The notes below the pieces were generated by a model. The model worked only from the letters and a program-made list of their open reading frames with translations. It was not told the origin of the DNA and searched no databases. DNA of 64,000 nt, from NCBI GenBank assembly GCA_951812725.1, contig OX638330.1, forward strand, positions 496,001 to 560,000, in the 5' to 3' direction. Shown here in pieces: positions 34,273-42,954 of the stretch. The translations under genes and the position numbers were made by a program. Numbering within the stretch: the stretch's first letter is position 1; each line of letters opens with the position of its first letter. This stretch comes from an uncultured Caldilineaceae bacterium. GTDB taxonomy: Bacteria; Chloroflexota; Anaerolineae; Caldilineales; Caldilineaceae.

Positions 34273-35301
34273 ATGCACATTGTCGTCAGTGGCTGGTTTT
34301 GGGGACAACCCAACACCGGCAGCGGTCAATATCTGCACCGGCTGTTGCCCCATTTGGCCGAACTTGAAGCGTCGGAAGATGCTTACGGGCAGAACAGCCC
34401 GACTCGGCAGCCATATGGCAAAGGATCGGTCAGATATACCCTGCTTCTGCCCCGTGCGCCAAAATCAGACGAACACATCTATTCGCTTTCGCATAACTCC
34501 ACCCCACTGGCAACGGTCGTATCTCCACCGCCGCGCCTGCCCCGTCAACTGGCGAAGCTCTACTGGGAGCAAGTGACTGTGCCCCGTTGCGCGCAGCGCC
34601 TTGACGCCGATCTGCTGCTGGTTCCCTATTGGGCGGCTCCCCTATGGCAGCCCAAGCCGACAGTTGTCACCGTTCACGACCTGATTCCCCTGCTTCTGCC
34701 ATCTTACCGCGGCGGATGGGCGGGACGCCTGTATACCATTCTGGTCAGCAATACCGCCCGGCGCTGCGCGGCCGTACTGACGGTCAGTGAAGCAAGCCGG
34801 CGGGACATAATCGACCATCTGGGGCTGCCCGAACAGCGTGTATCTGCTGTTCATCACGGGCCGAACAGTGAAGATAGCGAAGGGGCGCGAGAAGCGTGTG
34901 TCCCCGATCTTCACCGCCATCGCCAAATTGCGCGAAAGTATTCCTTGCCGGAACGCTACTTTCTCTATCTGGGCGGATTTGATGTGCGCAAAAATGTGCT
35001 TGGAATCGTGCGCGCCTATCGAAGATATCTAGATCAAGGAGGGGATCCGGCAGTACAATTGGTGCTTGCCGGCAAATTGCCGCATGCGGACTCGGCCTTC
35101 TTCCCGGACCCTCAGCGGCTCGTCCGCCAACTCGAACTGACAGAGCACGTCTGCTTCATCGGTTGGGTGGAAGAGGAAGATAAAGCGGCCCTAAATGCGG
35201 GCGCCACCGCTTTTCTTTTTCCCAGCAGTTATGAAGGCTTCGGCATGATGGTGCTGGAAGCTATGGCCGCCGGGACACCCGTAATTACCAGTTCGGAGTA
35301 A
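34273..35301 (+). CDS. glycosyltransferase, GT4-like, C-terminally truncated
   Basis: A 342-residue GT-B-fold glycosyltransferase that transfers a sugar from a nucleotide donor, probably for cell-surface or exopolysaccharide. The N-terminal half carries SGQYLHRLLPHLA and TVVTVHDLIPL; the C-terminal half has the YFLYLGGFDVRKN strand and the donor-binding ESX7E-type segment SSYEGFGMMVLEAMAAG. The protein stops ten residues after that with PVITSSE. Full-length relatives continue for another 40-60 residues that close the C-terminal domain. Its last 17 bases overlap the 3' end of the convergent LysM gene. It is probably a truncated gene; activity is doubtful. Confidence 0.85.
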   Translation: MHIVVSGWFWGQPNTGSGQYLHRLLPHLAELEASEDAYGQNSPTRQPYGKGSVRYTLLLPRAPKSDEHIYSLSHNSTPLATVVSPPPRLPRQLAKLYWEQVTVPRCAQRLDADLLLVPYWAAPLWQPKPTVVTVHDLIPLLLPSYRGGWAGRLYTILVSNTARRCAAVLTVSEASRRDIIDHLGLPEQRVSAVHHGPNSEDSEGAREACVPDLHRHRQIARKYSLPERYFLYLGGFDVRKNVLGIVRAYRRYLDQGGDPAVQLVLAGKLPHADSAFFPDPQRLVRQLELTEHVCFIGWVEEEDKAALNAGATAFLFPSSYEGFGMMVLEAMAAGTPVITSSE

Positions 35302-38296
35302 GGCGGAATTCGAAATCCTCACCACTGCTGGGCGTGTAGCAGACCTGCCGCATGTTCAGCGACGGGTGATCACGCCCGAATTCCTCGGTAATCTGCCAGA
35401 GTTCAGGGCTGTCCAAAAAGATCGACATTACAGCGGCGCATGCTGCCACCGGATTGGGAACGGATGTATAGGCCCTCAACCAGGCGCGCGCCGCATTGGT
35501 ATATCTGTCTTCTGGATGGTCTTCCTCAAGTGCATCCAGCAATGACTCGGCCTCACCCCTTTCGTTATTCAAGGTCAATGCCTGTACCAGTCGGAAGTTG
35601 GCCAGCCCTCGTAGCATGGCCACTTCCTCTTCAGGGTCTGTACCTTGTACGCTGCAAGGCTTCAAATCAGTCGATTCAAGGGTGGCCCTGTACAACTCGA
35701 TTGCAGCTGCATAGCTGGCCGGGTTGCCCTCCGGCCCCGCCGCATGCAGAGCCGCATTAGCCTCAATCAAGCGCAGCCCCAAGCAGTTGCTGGCATCGTT
35801 TGCCCGGTCATAGGACCAGGTGAAACGGCGCAATGGCAAGCCGCCCATGCTGTACCAGATTTCCGTGTGGGGTATATTCAGCCCTTTCTCATCCGTACCG
35901 CTGACCCCCCCGCTTAACCAGAGGCGGCGGACACGCGGCAGAGTAGACGACTCTTCATCGATCATGTCAACCACAACTGTGCCTTCAGCGATGGTGGCAC
36001 CCGCCCCAATTACGGGCAAATAGGTGGCCGCTTCGTTGTCCCATGTGATTGCATTCACTGTTACGAGACAGAAAGTGGTGCAACGCTCCACCTGCCAGAT
36101 TAGGTCCACTTTGCCGTCCTCATTGGCATCGCCTACTGCCAGGAACTTGGGCTGGCCTTCAACTTCAGGAGCATAGGCCGTCTGAAAGCTGCCGTCATCG
36201 CGCTGGTGCAGGACGAGAACAACGCCATCGGCCCCGCCCCGTCCGAATCCTTCATCGCTGATGATAGTCGGCATGGCAATCAAGTCTTCCAAACCGTCCT
36301 CGTTCAAGTCGAAGATCAGCAGTGCGCCGCGCTCACCGCTCACTGCATCGCAAGCCTGCAGCCAAGAATCAACAAAGGTTCTTAGTTTCAGTATGCCGGC
36401 CTCCGGCTGGCCGCTTCCGCCATTCTGAACTGAAGTTGGGTCCAGGGACACGCCACTGATTATCTCAGGGAGCACTGCTAGATAGTCCGCAGATGTCTGC
36501 GGGCAGTCGGGCAATCCTTCAACCTGGGTCAGGAGCGAATCGGGCTCCGCCTTCAGTTCTATGTTCAGAGTAGGGCAAACCTCCTCCGCTGTGAAAGTCG
36601 GATTAGCGTAACCGTAGTCAGCCAGTATCTGTACTACCTCCGGTGTACCCGCTGCGAAGTCGTAAATCGTTTCACAAGCCGTTTGGGCGTCACCGCTCTG
36701 TTGGTAAGCGGCAAACCAGCGCACGGCCACTTCCGCGTAAATTTGTTTGTTGTACGTGGCGGCAAGTCTCTGCACGCGCGTCGCGACCAGCTCCGGATCC
36801 GATAGATAGCCGGCGATTAGGGCCAGTCGGAAGAGGGAAAAGCTGCGCAATTCCGATAGCTCGTCGCTGCGATTTCCACACGCTTGCAGATTCTGGTTCT
36901 GTACGGCATCGGTATAAAGCCACTGTGCCTTTTCAAGATAGAGTTCCTCGGCCATGGCATGGTTGGCATCTATCACCGTGTGGTAAAGGCACAGACTTGG
37001 CGCCAGTCTTTCGCTGCCCAAGGTATAAGGAGCGCCGTCCGTGCTGGTCCAAATGGCTGTGCGTGCACGCTGTGGACCAGCGTCGGCTCCGGCGTACTGT
37101 CCGCCTGTCAGCCGGATTTCCTTGGGCCTTCCCGGCTTACTGCTGGTAGTAAGCGAAACATTGGCCGAAGCCATTGTGATGGTTCCCTTGGTCCAGTCCC
37201 GCCATGCAACACCATCCCAACTGCGGACATGGACTGTGACAAAGCAGGTATTCGACCCGCAGACAGTGTCCGTCCAGACCACGTCAGTCAGACCGTCGGC
37301 GTTGATGTCTTGTGTTGCCAGCAATTCTACCTTGCCTGCGGCAGCGATTGCATAGCTCAGAGTGTGCGCTTGACCTCCGTCGAGGATCACAAGTTCTTGT
37401 TGGCCGGCCGAATTCTCACTCCTGGACTGGGTTGAATCTGTGCCAGTCCGCCGCCCATTGGCATTTGTGAACACGAGCACGGCGTCATCCACACGGTCGG
37501 AGTTGAGATCAGCGTTGACCAACATTCGAAACTCAGCGCCGCAGTCCGACAGAAATGAAGAGAGTTGTGCGTTGCGGTTGAATGTGGGAATCCTGAACAG
37601 AGCGGTCAGCGTCTGGCCCAGGTCATTGGGCACGTCCGGGCATGGCGGCAGCGTCACTCGGGTGGGCAGCGGCAGGCTGATGCGGGGAATGAAGAAAGGA
37701 GCCGGCTCACCTTCACCTTCGTTCGATAGGATGGCCAAGAGGTCCAAGACTGGAGTAGGCGTAGCAGTAGGCGACAGAATTCCGGCTGGCGCCACTGTCG
37801 ACGTCTCGGTTGATGTCCCAGTCGATGTCCCGGTCGATGTCTCGGTCGATGTCTCGGTTGATGCCTCGACCAGCGCTCCGGTCGGCGTCGGCAGTAAAGC
37901 CGGAATAAGCAGTCGCTCTCCAACAATCAGCGAATTGTTTGCACGTTGTGCTTTCGGATTCGCCCCTTGCAAGAATTCAATCGGCAAGCCGAATTTCTCG
38001 GAAACTGAGATCCAGCCATCTCCCCGTTGGACAATGTAGTACTTCTCCTCCCAATCCGGCGCCCACGGGATGAAAAGACTTTCGCCAACAATCAGCCAAC
38101 CGTTAGCCCGCACCGAATCCGGGTTTGCAGCTTGCAGTTCATTCACCGTAAGCCCGACCCGCTGTGCGACCAGCGGCCAACTGTCTCCCGGCTGCACGAT
38201 GTATGTATAGCCACTCTCTTGTGCCGAAACAGAAACGATCTGTAACAGACAGAGTAGCGCAATCCATAGATATGCAAGCCGTAAAGCCAGCTTCAT
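35285..38296 (-). CDS. exported LysM protein with internally duplicated FG-GAP/VCBS-like region
   Basis: A 1003-residue secreted protein. Residues 1-25 are a signal peptide; two LysM domains follow (about 30-77, starting YTYIVQPGDSW, and 85-132, starting YYIVQRGDGW), which bind peptidoglycan or chitin-like glycans. A Thr/Ser/Glu low-complexity linker with repeated TST units spans about 140-180. The rest is two copies of a ~340-residue module, each with FG-GAP-like Asp-rich strands (DLNSDRVDDAVLVF, DINADGLTDVVW; DLNEDGLEDLIA, DANEDGKVDLIW), a conserved beta region, and a helical stretch resembling TPRs. Each copy ends in a conserved cysteine-proline (EEVCPT, RQVCYT). Likely at the cell envelope. 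A promoter lies about 200 bases upstream. Confidence 0.85.
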   Translation of the reverse strand: MKLALRLAYLWIALLCLLQIVSVSAQESGYTYIVQPGDSWPLVAQRVGLTVNELQAANPDSVRANGWLIVGESLFIPWAPDWEEKYYIVQRGDGWISVSEKFGLPIEFLQGANPKAQRANNSLIVGERLLIPALLPTPTGALVEASTETSTETSTGTSTGTSTETSTVAPAGILSPTATPTPVLDLLAILSNEGEGEPAPFFIPRISLPLPTRVTLPPCPDVPNDLGQTLTALFRIPTFNRNAQLSSFLSDCGAEFRMLVNADLNSDRVDDAVLVFTNANGRRTGTDSTQSRSENSAGQQELVILDGGQAHTLSYAIAAAGKVELLATQDINADGLTDVVWTDTVCGSNTCFVTVHVRSWDGVAWRDWTKGTITMASANVSLTTSSKPGRPKEIRLTGGQYAGADAGPQRARTAIWTSTDGAPYTLGSERLAPSLCLYHTVIDANHAMAEELYLEKAQWLYTDAVQNQNLQACGNRSDELSELRSFSLFRLALIAGYLSDPELVATRVQRLAATYNKQIYAEVAVRWFAAYQQSGDAQTACETIYDFAAGTPEVVQILADYGYANPTFTAEEVCPTLNIELKAEPDSLLTQVEGLPDCPQTSADYLAVLPEIISGVSLDPTSVQNGGSGQPEAGILKLRTFVDSWLQACDAVSGERGALLIFDLNEDGLEDLIAMPTIISDEGFGRGGADGVVLVLHQRDDGSFQTAYAPEVEGQPKFLAVGDANEDGKVDLIWQVERCTTFCLVTVNAITWDNEAATYLPVIGAGATIAEGTVVVDMIDEESSTLPRVRRLWLSGGVSGTDEKGLNIPHTEIWYSMGGLPLRRFTWSYDRANDASNCLGLRLIEANAALHAAGPEGNPASYAAAIELYRATLESTDLKPCSVQGTDPEEEVAMLRGLANFRLVQALTLNNERGEAESLLDALEEDHPEDRYTNAARAWLRAYTSVPNPVAACAAVMSIFLDSPELWQITEEFGRDHPSLNMRQVCYTPSSGEDFEFRLTPNW

Positions 38297-38502
38297 TGGA
38301 CTCTCCTGCGGCCTCAGCCGCCAGTTCCTGATTCTCGGTTGCCAGACGCATACCGACAGCCAGGAACCTAAAACCAGTATGAATTCACCTTGAAGATTTT
38401 CTGTATCCGGTAATGCTTACGAGAGGGCGAGACGCTCCGCCTCATAGACATAATCTGCGCATCAGCACTTGACGGCCTACGACCTCTACATCGACATTCG
38501 TG

Positions 38503-38531
38503 GATATATTAATCAGTATACTTCGTGTCAA
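38503..38531 (-). promoter_or_regulatory. sigma-70-type promoter for the LysM gene
   Basis: Reading the minus strand, TTGACA (38531-38526) is separated by exactly 17 bases from TATATC (38508-38503). The transcript would reach the LysM ATG at 38296 after a leader of about 200 bases. Confidence 0.55.
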
Positions 38532-39239
38532 ACTAGTGGACAAGCAATGCCCTCACTGTTCATGTGAGGTGTGTTCACTGTAAGAAGTGAAGCGCTGGCC
38601 CAACTGTTCAGGCCGATCTTCTTCAAAAACCTGCCCAGGATCATTAGCTTGCACCTTGTCTACGAGTCTTCCAACGAGTGGAGCAGAATAGGCCGAAACT
38701 TGATACGGTCAGTGGCGCAGGGAAGCTCGGCCGGGCCTCGCGATCCGCATTCGCACAATCTCTTGGCAGTTTTTTGGGGATCTTGCCGGGGAGAACGGGC
38801 TGACGGTGGATCAACTTCCAATAAATAGACCTGCATAACTACACTTAACTTTTTCTTCTGGCAAAATAAGAGTGCCAGAGCATCTGAAAAGACACTGTTC
38901 CTGACTGGGAGCCAGCGCGTCGGCCATTCCAGTCAACCTGAAACTCAGCAACTGCTTTTGGGAAGCTTTAGCCCGATTTCTGCTAGTGGCAGGATATAAA
39001 AATATACCTGATCCTGAGATACAGGGCAAGGTGGGTCGCAGCGCAACCGTTGCTTTGGCTTACTGCAGTGGGGATATAAGGACACATTTCACTTAGCTCC
39101 ATCGCACACTACTCTGCGGGAATTTGTCAGTAAACCGTTTCCGGGTAAGGAAAGGCGGGAAGTACGGGAATGGCAGTTGCGGACTGGCTCTCGGTGGACC
39201 GCTCGCCTCCGTTTAGTCACATTCGGATTCTTATGGCGC

Positions 39240-39269
39240 TTGCTGGGACTGAGTGCCAGCGGGTACAAT
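39240..39269 (+). promoter_or_regulatory. candidate promoter giving a leaderless methyltransferase mRNA
   Basis: TTGCTG, 18 bases, TACAAT. The -10 box ends 6 bases before the ATG at 39276, and no ribosome-binding site precedes that ATG. If real, transcription would start at or next to the start codon. Confidence 0.4.
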
Positions 39270-39275
39270 TCAGGG

Positions 39276-40727
39276 ATGAATTCGAAGGTTGAAATCGAAC
39301 TGACACACGTTGCTGCGACAGGAGAAGCATTTGGCCGCGATGCGGATGGCCGGGTCATACTCGTCGCCGACACTATCCCGGGGGAGATTGTCGAAGTAGA
39401 AATTGTCGCCGAGGAAGAGGGCTGGCGGCGAGGCATCCTGCACACGGTGGTGAAGGCCAGTCCTGACCGGGTGTTGGCTCCCTGTCCGCATTTTGGGCCG
39501 CGTCTACCAGTGAAAATTGCCGACGGCAAGCTGCTCAACCCGTCCTGGCAGTCCGCCGGGTGCGCAGGCTGTCAGTGGCAACAGATCGATTACGAGCGCC
39601 AACTGGCGCTAAAGCGGGAAATTGTTGTCAATATCTTGGCCCGCGACGGAGGCCTCGGCAAGGCTCGTAAACAGAGCAGGCAGATCGCCGAAAAATTGGT
39701 GGCAGACGTGATCGCCCTTGGAGCGCCTGAGGAAGACTCTTTCGAGGGCGCGCCGGCCGTTCTGGATTTTGGTTTCCGCACGCAAATGCGATTTGACTTC
39801 GCACATTCAAAACAGCTGGCCCTTGCCGGACGCAACGGCGAACATGTAGTCATTGACGCCTGTCTTCTGCATCACCCGCAGTTGGCCGAACTGTTTGCAG
39901 GATTCCAAAATGATCGGAACGGGGTGGAAGTGGCAGAGGAAGATGAATCTACTCCAGAATCCGGACGTCCTGTCGTGGACAGCGTGACGCTTGCGGTAGG
40001 CGGTACAGCGGATTCCCTGAGCGAGACTGCTAAAGCTGTTCTCCTCCTGCACAGCGACCGAGACGACCCGCCCAGCCTGGAACTAGAATTGCCCGCCAAT
40101 GTCTTTCTTCTCCACGCGGGTGATGAACCTTCGCTGGAGCTGCTCGTAGGTGACTGGAGTTACAAAGTGCAAGTAGAAGGGCGCCAGCTTACCGCTTATC
40201 CTCCGGTCGGCCGCAGCGTTGGCAGCGGACATCTGCTGGCAGAGGAAGTTGTGGCGGCAGTGGCGGCTGAGATGCTCGAACTGAAAACATTCGAACACCT
40301 GCTGGAATTATGGGCCGGCATCGGCGCCCGCGCCGTAATTTTGGCCGAACAGGTCGCCACAGTCGTCGCCGTTGAAGAGACAGAATTCTCCTCAGCCGCT
40401 CTGCGAGCCAATTTGGACGGCCTGGACAACGCCGACCCCTGGCAGGGAGAGACGCTGTCGACCATAAGGAAGCTCCGTCGCGGCGATTACCGGTTTGATG
40501 CAGTGCTGCTATCGCCGCCCGATGGGGTCATCGAGCCGGAGCTGTTTTCCCTGCTCACGCGTATGCGTATCCGCCGCTGCGGCCTCGTTACAGACGAACC
40601 CTCCCGCCTGGCGCGGGGGCTGGCCGATATAGACAAGGCGGGATATCGCCTCGCCGCAGTGCAGCCAATCGATCTTCAGCCCCATCAACCAGGCGTTACG
40701 CTCGTCGCCCGTTTTGACAGGAAGTAA
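39276..40727 (+). CDS. RumA/TrmA-type RNA m5U methyltransferase homologue, catalytic residues lost
   Basis: A 483-residue protein with the layout of class I tRNA/rRNA (uracil-5)-methyltransferases. An N-terminal TRAM domain (about 1-58) is followed by the cysteine cluster CPHFG...CAGCQWQ and the SAM-binding region ELWAGIGARAVILAEQ. The conserved DPPRxG is replaced by SPPDGV, the nucleophile motif SCNP by TDEP (Asp440 where the catalytic Cys should be), and the final general-base glutamate of FPHTxHVE by threonine in QPHQPGVTLV. The fold and RNA-binding parts are preserved, so it is probably an RNA-binding or non-standard methyltransferase. The ATG at 39276 begins at the TRAM domain; the frame is open for 33 codons upstream. 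Confidence 0.82.
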   Translation: MNSKVEIELTHVAATGEAFGRDADGRVILVADTIPGEIVEVEIVAEEEGWRRGILHTVVKASPDRVLAPCPHFGPRLPVKIADGKLLNPSWQSAGCAGCQWQQIDYERQLALKREIVVNILARDGGLGKARKQSRQIAEKLVADVIALGAPEEDSFEGAPAVLDFGFRTQMRFDFAHSKQLALAGRNGEHVVIDACLLHHPQLAELFAGFQNDRNGVEVAEEDESTPESGRPVVDSVTLAVGGTADSLSETAKAVLLLHSDRDDPPSLELELPANVFLLHAGDEPSLELLVGDWSYKVQVEGRQLTAYPPVGRSVGSGHLLAEEVVAAVAAEMLELKTFEHLLELWAGIGARAVILAEQVATVVAVEETEFSSAALRANLDGLDNADPWQGETLSTIRKLRRGDYRFDAVLLSPPDGVIEPELFSLLTRMRIRRCGLVTDEPSRLARGLADIDKAGYRLAAVQPIDLQPHQPGVTLVARFDRK

Positions 40728-40791
40728 TCGACCAGTGGCCGGCGCGATACAATCCGTCAACCACTTAAATAGCTAGTCGGACAATAGCCGC

Positions 40792-41652
40792 ATGAGCGTT
40801 CCAATTGAAATCCGTTCCCTGAAATCCGTGGAAGACTGCCGCCGCGTACAGGTAGTACAAGACCTTGTCTGGGGTGGCGGGCACGGCGATACCATGTCTA
40901 TCCATGTGCTGGTCACGCAGTCCAAGAGTGGCGGTCTGCTGCAGGGCGCTTTCGTCGACCACGGCGCAGAGGAGACTGAAGGGATGGTCGGCTTTTGCTT
41001 CGGCTGGCCGGCATTTGGCCTCGGCAGTTCAGGCGAGCGAAAGCTCAAGTTTTGCAGTCATATCATGGGTGTGTTGCCTGCATGGCACGGCCGCGGCATT
41101 GGCCTGCAGTTAAAACTGTTTCAGCGTGAAGAGTTGCAGCGCCAGGATTGGACCGATTGGGTTACCTGGACTTTTGATCCGCTGCAGCGCGTGAACGGAC
41201 GGCTAAATATCAACAGGCTGGGGGCCCTCTGTACCACCTACGTGCGCAACGTCTATGGCGAGATGACAGACAGCCTGAACGCCGGTATGCCGACCGATCG
41301 CTTTCAGGTGGACTGGTACCTGAACAGTCCTAGAGTTCAGCAGGCGCTTTCCGGTGATCGTATTCCGCCGGAGTGGCCCACCGAATCCCTGCAACGCGGG
41401 CGTACGCGTTTGCTGGCCGATGGCAGTCCGAGGGCGCCGTTATCGTCGCCGCCGCCGCCGGATGGCCGCCCTTATGCTCTCCCCCTGCCCGACAGCGTCG
41501 ACTCTCTGCGCCTCTATGGCGGCACACTGCTGTTCGATTGGCGCTTTTTTGTGCGACAGGCGGCCGAAGAGTGTTTTGCGGCCGGCTATGCCCTGGTGGA
41601 CTGCATCATGATTGCAGAAGAGTGGCATTACATCTTCGCCATGCAGGATTAG
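40792..41652 (+). CDS. GNAT superfamily protein, COG3375-like
   Basis: A 286-residue predicted N-acetyltransferase. The acetyl-CoA binding segment is VLPAWHGRGIGLQLKLFQRE (about 101-120), preceded by VGFCFGWPAF and followed by WVTWTFDPLQRVNGRLNI. The arrangement and length match COG3375 proteins, larger than typical GNAT enzymes because of a C-terminal domain of about 110 residues. In some bacteria such proteins lie next to menaquinone or amino-acid racemase genes; here there is no informative neighbour. Substrate unknown. Confidence 0.85.
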   Translation: MSVPIEIRSLKSVEDCRRVQVVQDLVWGGGHGDTMSIHVLVTQSKSGGLLQGAFVDHGAEETEGMVGFCFGWPAFGLGSSGERKLKFCSHIMGVLPAWHGRGIGLQLKLFQREELQRQDWTDWVTWTFDPLQRVNGRLNINRLGALCTTYVRNVYGEMTDSLNAGMPTDRFQVDWYLNSPRVQQALSGDRIPPEWPTESLQRGRTRLLADGSPRAPLSSPPPPDGRPYALPLPDSVDSLRLYGGTLLFDWRFFVRQAAEECFAAGYALVDCIMIAEEWHYIFAMQD

Positions 41653-41967
41653 GCGCCTGCCAAGCGCTCCTCAAATAGTATCCGACTAGTAAATGGCTGC
41701 AGATCTGGTCCAGAGTGCAGCGGGCGGGGAACTTTTCCCAATAAATTGACGCATTCCTCCGTATTCGGTATACTTTCCCTGCTTGCAGAGATAGAGAATT
41801 GTCTGAACTGCGATTTGTTTAGTTCTCGTGATCGACATGATGAGCGGCCAACGCCTTGCCGGGCGGACGGCGGCCTATCATGGCGCTCAAGCAGATCGGA
41901 TAGAGTGCAGTCAGACCTTTAGGTGAATAACAATTTCTGACCTTCATGAACACAGAAAGGATTCCAC
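41653..41967. other. regulatory region upstream of sodN
   Basis: A 315-base gap with a strong promoter (41746-41774) and a transcribed leader of about 185 bases before the sodN ATG. The leader contains a 29-codon reading frame (41837-41926, starting ATGATG) with only a weak ribosome-binding site. I see no clear Fur/Nur-type palindrome. Confidence 0.5.
41746..41774 (+). promoter_or_regulatory. sigma-70-type promoter for sodN
   Basis: TTGACG (41746-41751), exactly 17 bases, TATACT (41769-41774). Predicted start of transcription about 41781. This is one of the two best promoters in the window and fits strong expression of a superoxide dismutase. Confidence 0.7.
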
Positions 41968-42420
41968 ATGTTTCAGGAAGCCATTGCCAAGCTGATTGCA
42001 AAGACCGCGGTTGAAACCGTCAGCGCCCACTGTGACGGCCCCTGCGGCGTCTACGACCCGGCCTCCGCACGCATCGCCGCCGAAGCAGCGCTGTCGATGA
42101 CCAAGAAGATTATTGACCTCGGCCCGGCACAGTCTGCCGATCACAATACCTATTCTCGCTTCGTCAGCATCAAGGAACAGCAGGCGCACCTGGCCAAGGA
42201 AGAGCTGCTCATCCTCTGGACCGACTACTTCAAACCAGAGCATCTGGAACAGACCCCAGACCTACATGAAAAGTTCTGGAATGCCGCGAAGCTGTGTTCG
42301 GCCGTCAAGCAGGGTGTCGATGTGGATGCGGCCAATGATCTGATGGCCGCTATCGAGGACATCCACAATGTCTTCTGGGCCTCGAAGAGCCGGGACGTAA
42401 CCTACTACGTGGCTACCTGA
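41968..42420 (+). CDS. sodN: nickel superoxide dismutase precursor
   Basis: A 150-residue precursor of the nickel-dependent enzyme that converts superoxide to oxygen and hydrogen peroxide. The nickel hook HCDGPCGVY is at residues 21-29; removal of the first 20 residues exposes His21 as the new N-terminus, with Cys22 and Cys26 as thiolate ligands. The mature protein of 130 residues is a four-helix bundle, with the C-terminal WASKSRDVTYYVAT typical of the family. An aaaggatt site precedes the ATG. The maturation protease is encoded next, beyond a terminator. Confidence 0.97.
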   Translation: MFQEAIAKLIAKTAVETVSAHCDGPCGVYDPASARIAAEAALSMTKKIIDLGPAQSADHNTYSRFVSIKEQQAHLAKEELLILWTDYFKPEHLEQTPDLHEKFWNAAKLCSAVKQGVDVDAANDLMAAIEDIHNVFWASKSRDVTYYVAT

Positions 42421-42490
42421 TCCTGGACTGGTCAGAACCGGTAGGGCTGTGCAGACGGTTCGCATGGTAGAAAGCAATAGAATGCAACGG

Positions 42491-42520
42491 CCGGATCCCT
42501 AACAGGATCCGGTCTTTTTT
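42491..42520 (+). terminator. intrinsic terminator between sodN and sodX
   Basis: ccggatcc (42491-42498) pairs exactly with ggatccgg (42505-42512) across a 6-nt loop, followed by tcttttttg-like T-run to 42520. The sodX start codon lies 11 bases beyond the T-run, so sodX would be made only by read-through or from a promoter inside the sodN gene. Confidence 0.85.
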
Positions 42521-42531
42521 GGGAGCTTGAG

Positions 42532-42897
42532 ATGAAAGGAGTGGTGCCCCGCAGCGGCTGGCGGGAAATGGCGTTGTGGCTGGTGCGCAGGCGGCGGCTC
42601 TTGCGAGTGACCGGCGACTCGATGGCGCCGACCTTGGCGGCCGGCGCGGTGGTGATGTTGGATCCTGATGCCTACAACAGTCGGAACCCGCGCGAGGACG
42701 AAATTGTCGTGGCGCGGCATCCGCGTCGAGCCGACCTGCGCATTGTCAAGCGGGTGGCGGCAGTAATCGAGAGCAGAGCTGAAGGCCTGCTCCTCGTCCT
42801 CGCCAGCGACAATGCCGGGGCAGGCGCAGACAGTCGCGATTTTGGTCCGGTGGCAATGAAACTTGTGCTGGGCCGGGTGATCAGTCGCCTTCGTTGA
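42532..42897 (+). CDS. sodX: nickel superoxide dismutase maturation protease, S26 family
   Basis: A 121-residue signal-peptidase-like serine protease that removes the N-terminal propeptide of Ni-SOD so that nickel can bind. The catalytic serine is Ser30 in GDSMAPTL and the general-base lysine is Lys73 in RIVKRV. There is no obvious transmembrane anchor: a WRE-MALWLV stretch at 10-18 is too short, as expected for a cytosolic SodX. Located directly downstream of sodN and its terminator; its own ribosome-binding site is weak (gagcttgag). Confidence 0.94.
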   Translation: MKGVVPRSGWREMALWLVRRRRLLRVTGDSMAPTLAAGAVVMLDPDAYNSRNPREDEIVVARHPRRADLRIVKRVAAVIESRAEGLLLVLASDNAGAGADSRDFGPVAMKLVLGRVISRLR

Positions 42898-42954
42898 GGG
42901 ACCAGAATCTGCCGAGAGGAGGTCGGAAGCCCGTATTCTGCAACCGGCCACACC

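Larger units (their letters stand above)
38297..39275. other. gene-free stretch upstream of the LysM gene and the methyltransferase
   Basis: About 980 bases without a gene I can defend. Frames at 38571-38828 (+) and 38811-39029 (-) are free of stops but show no family features and no good ribosome-binding sites. The stretch carries one credible minus-strand promoter (38503-38531) and a possible leaderless-type promoter at its right end. Confidence 0.5.

Noticed and set aside
38571..38828. 85-codon plus-strand frame in the spacer before the methyltransferase
   Set aside because: No family resemblance and no ribosome-binding site, so it is left as an unannotated stretch.
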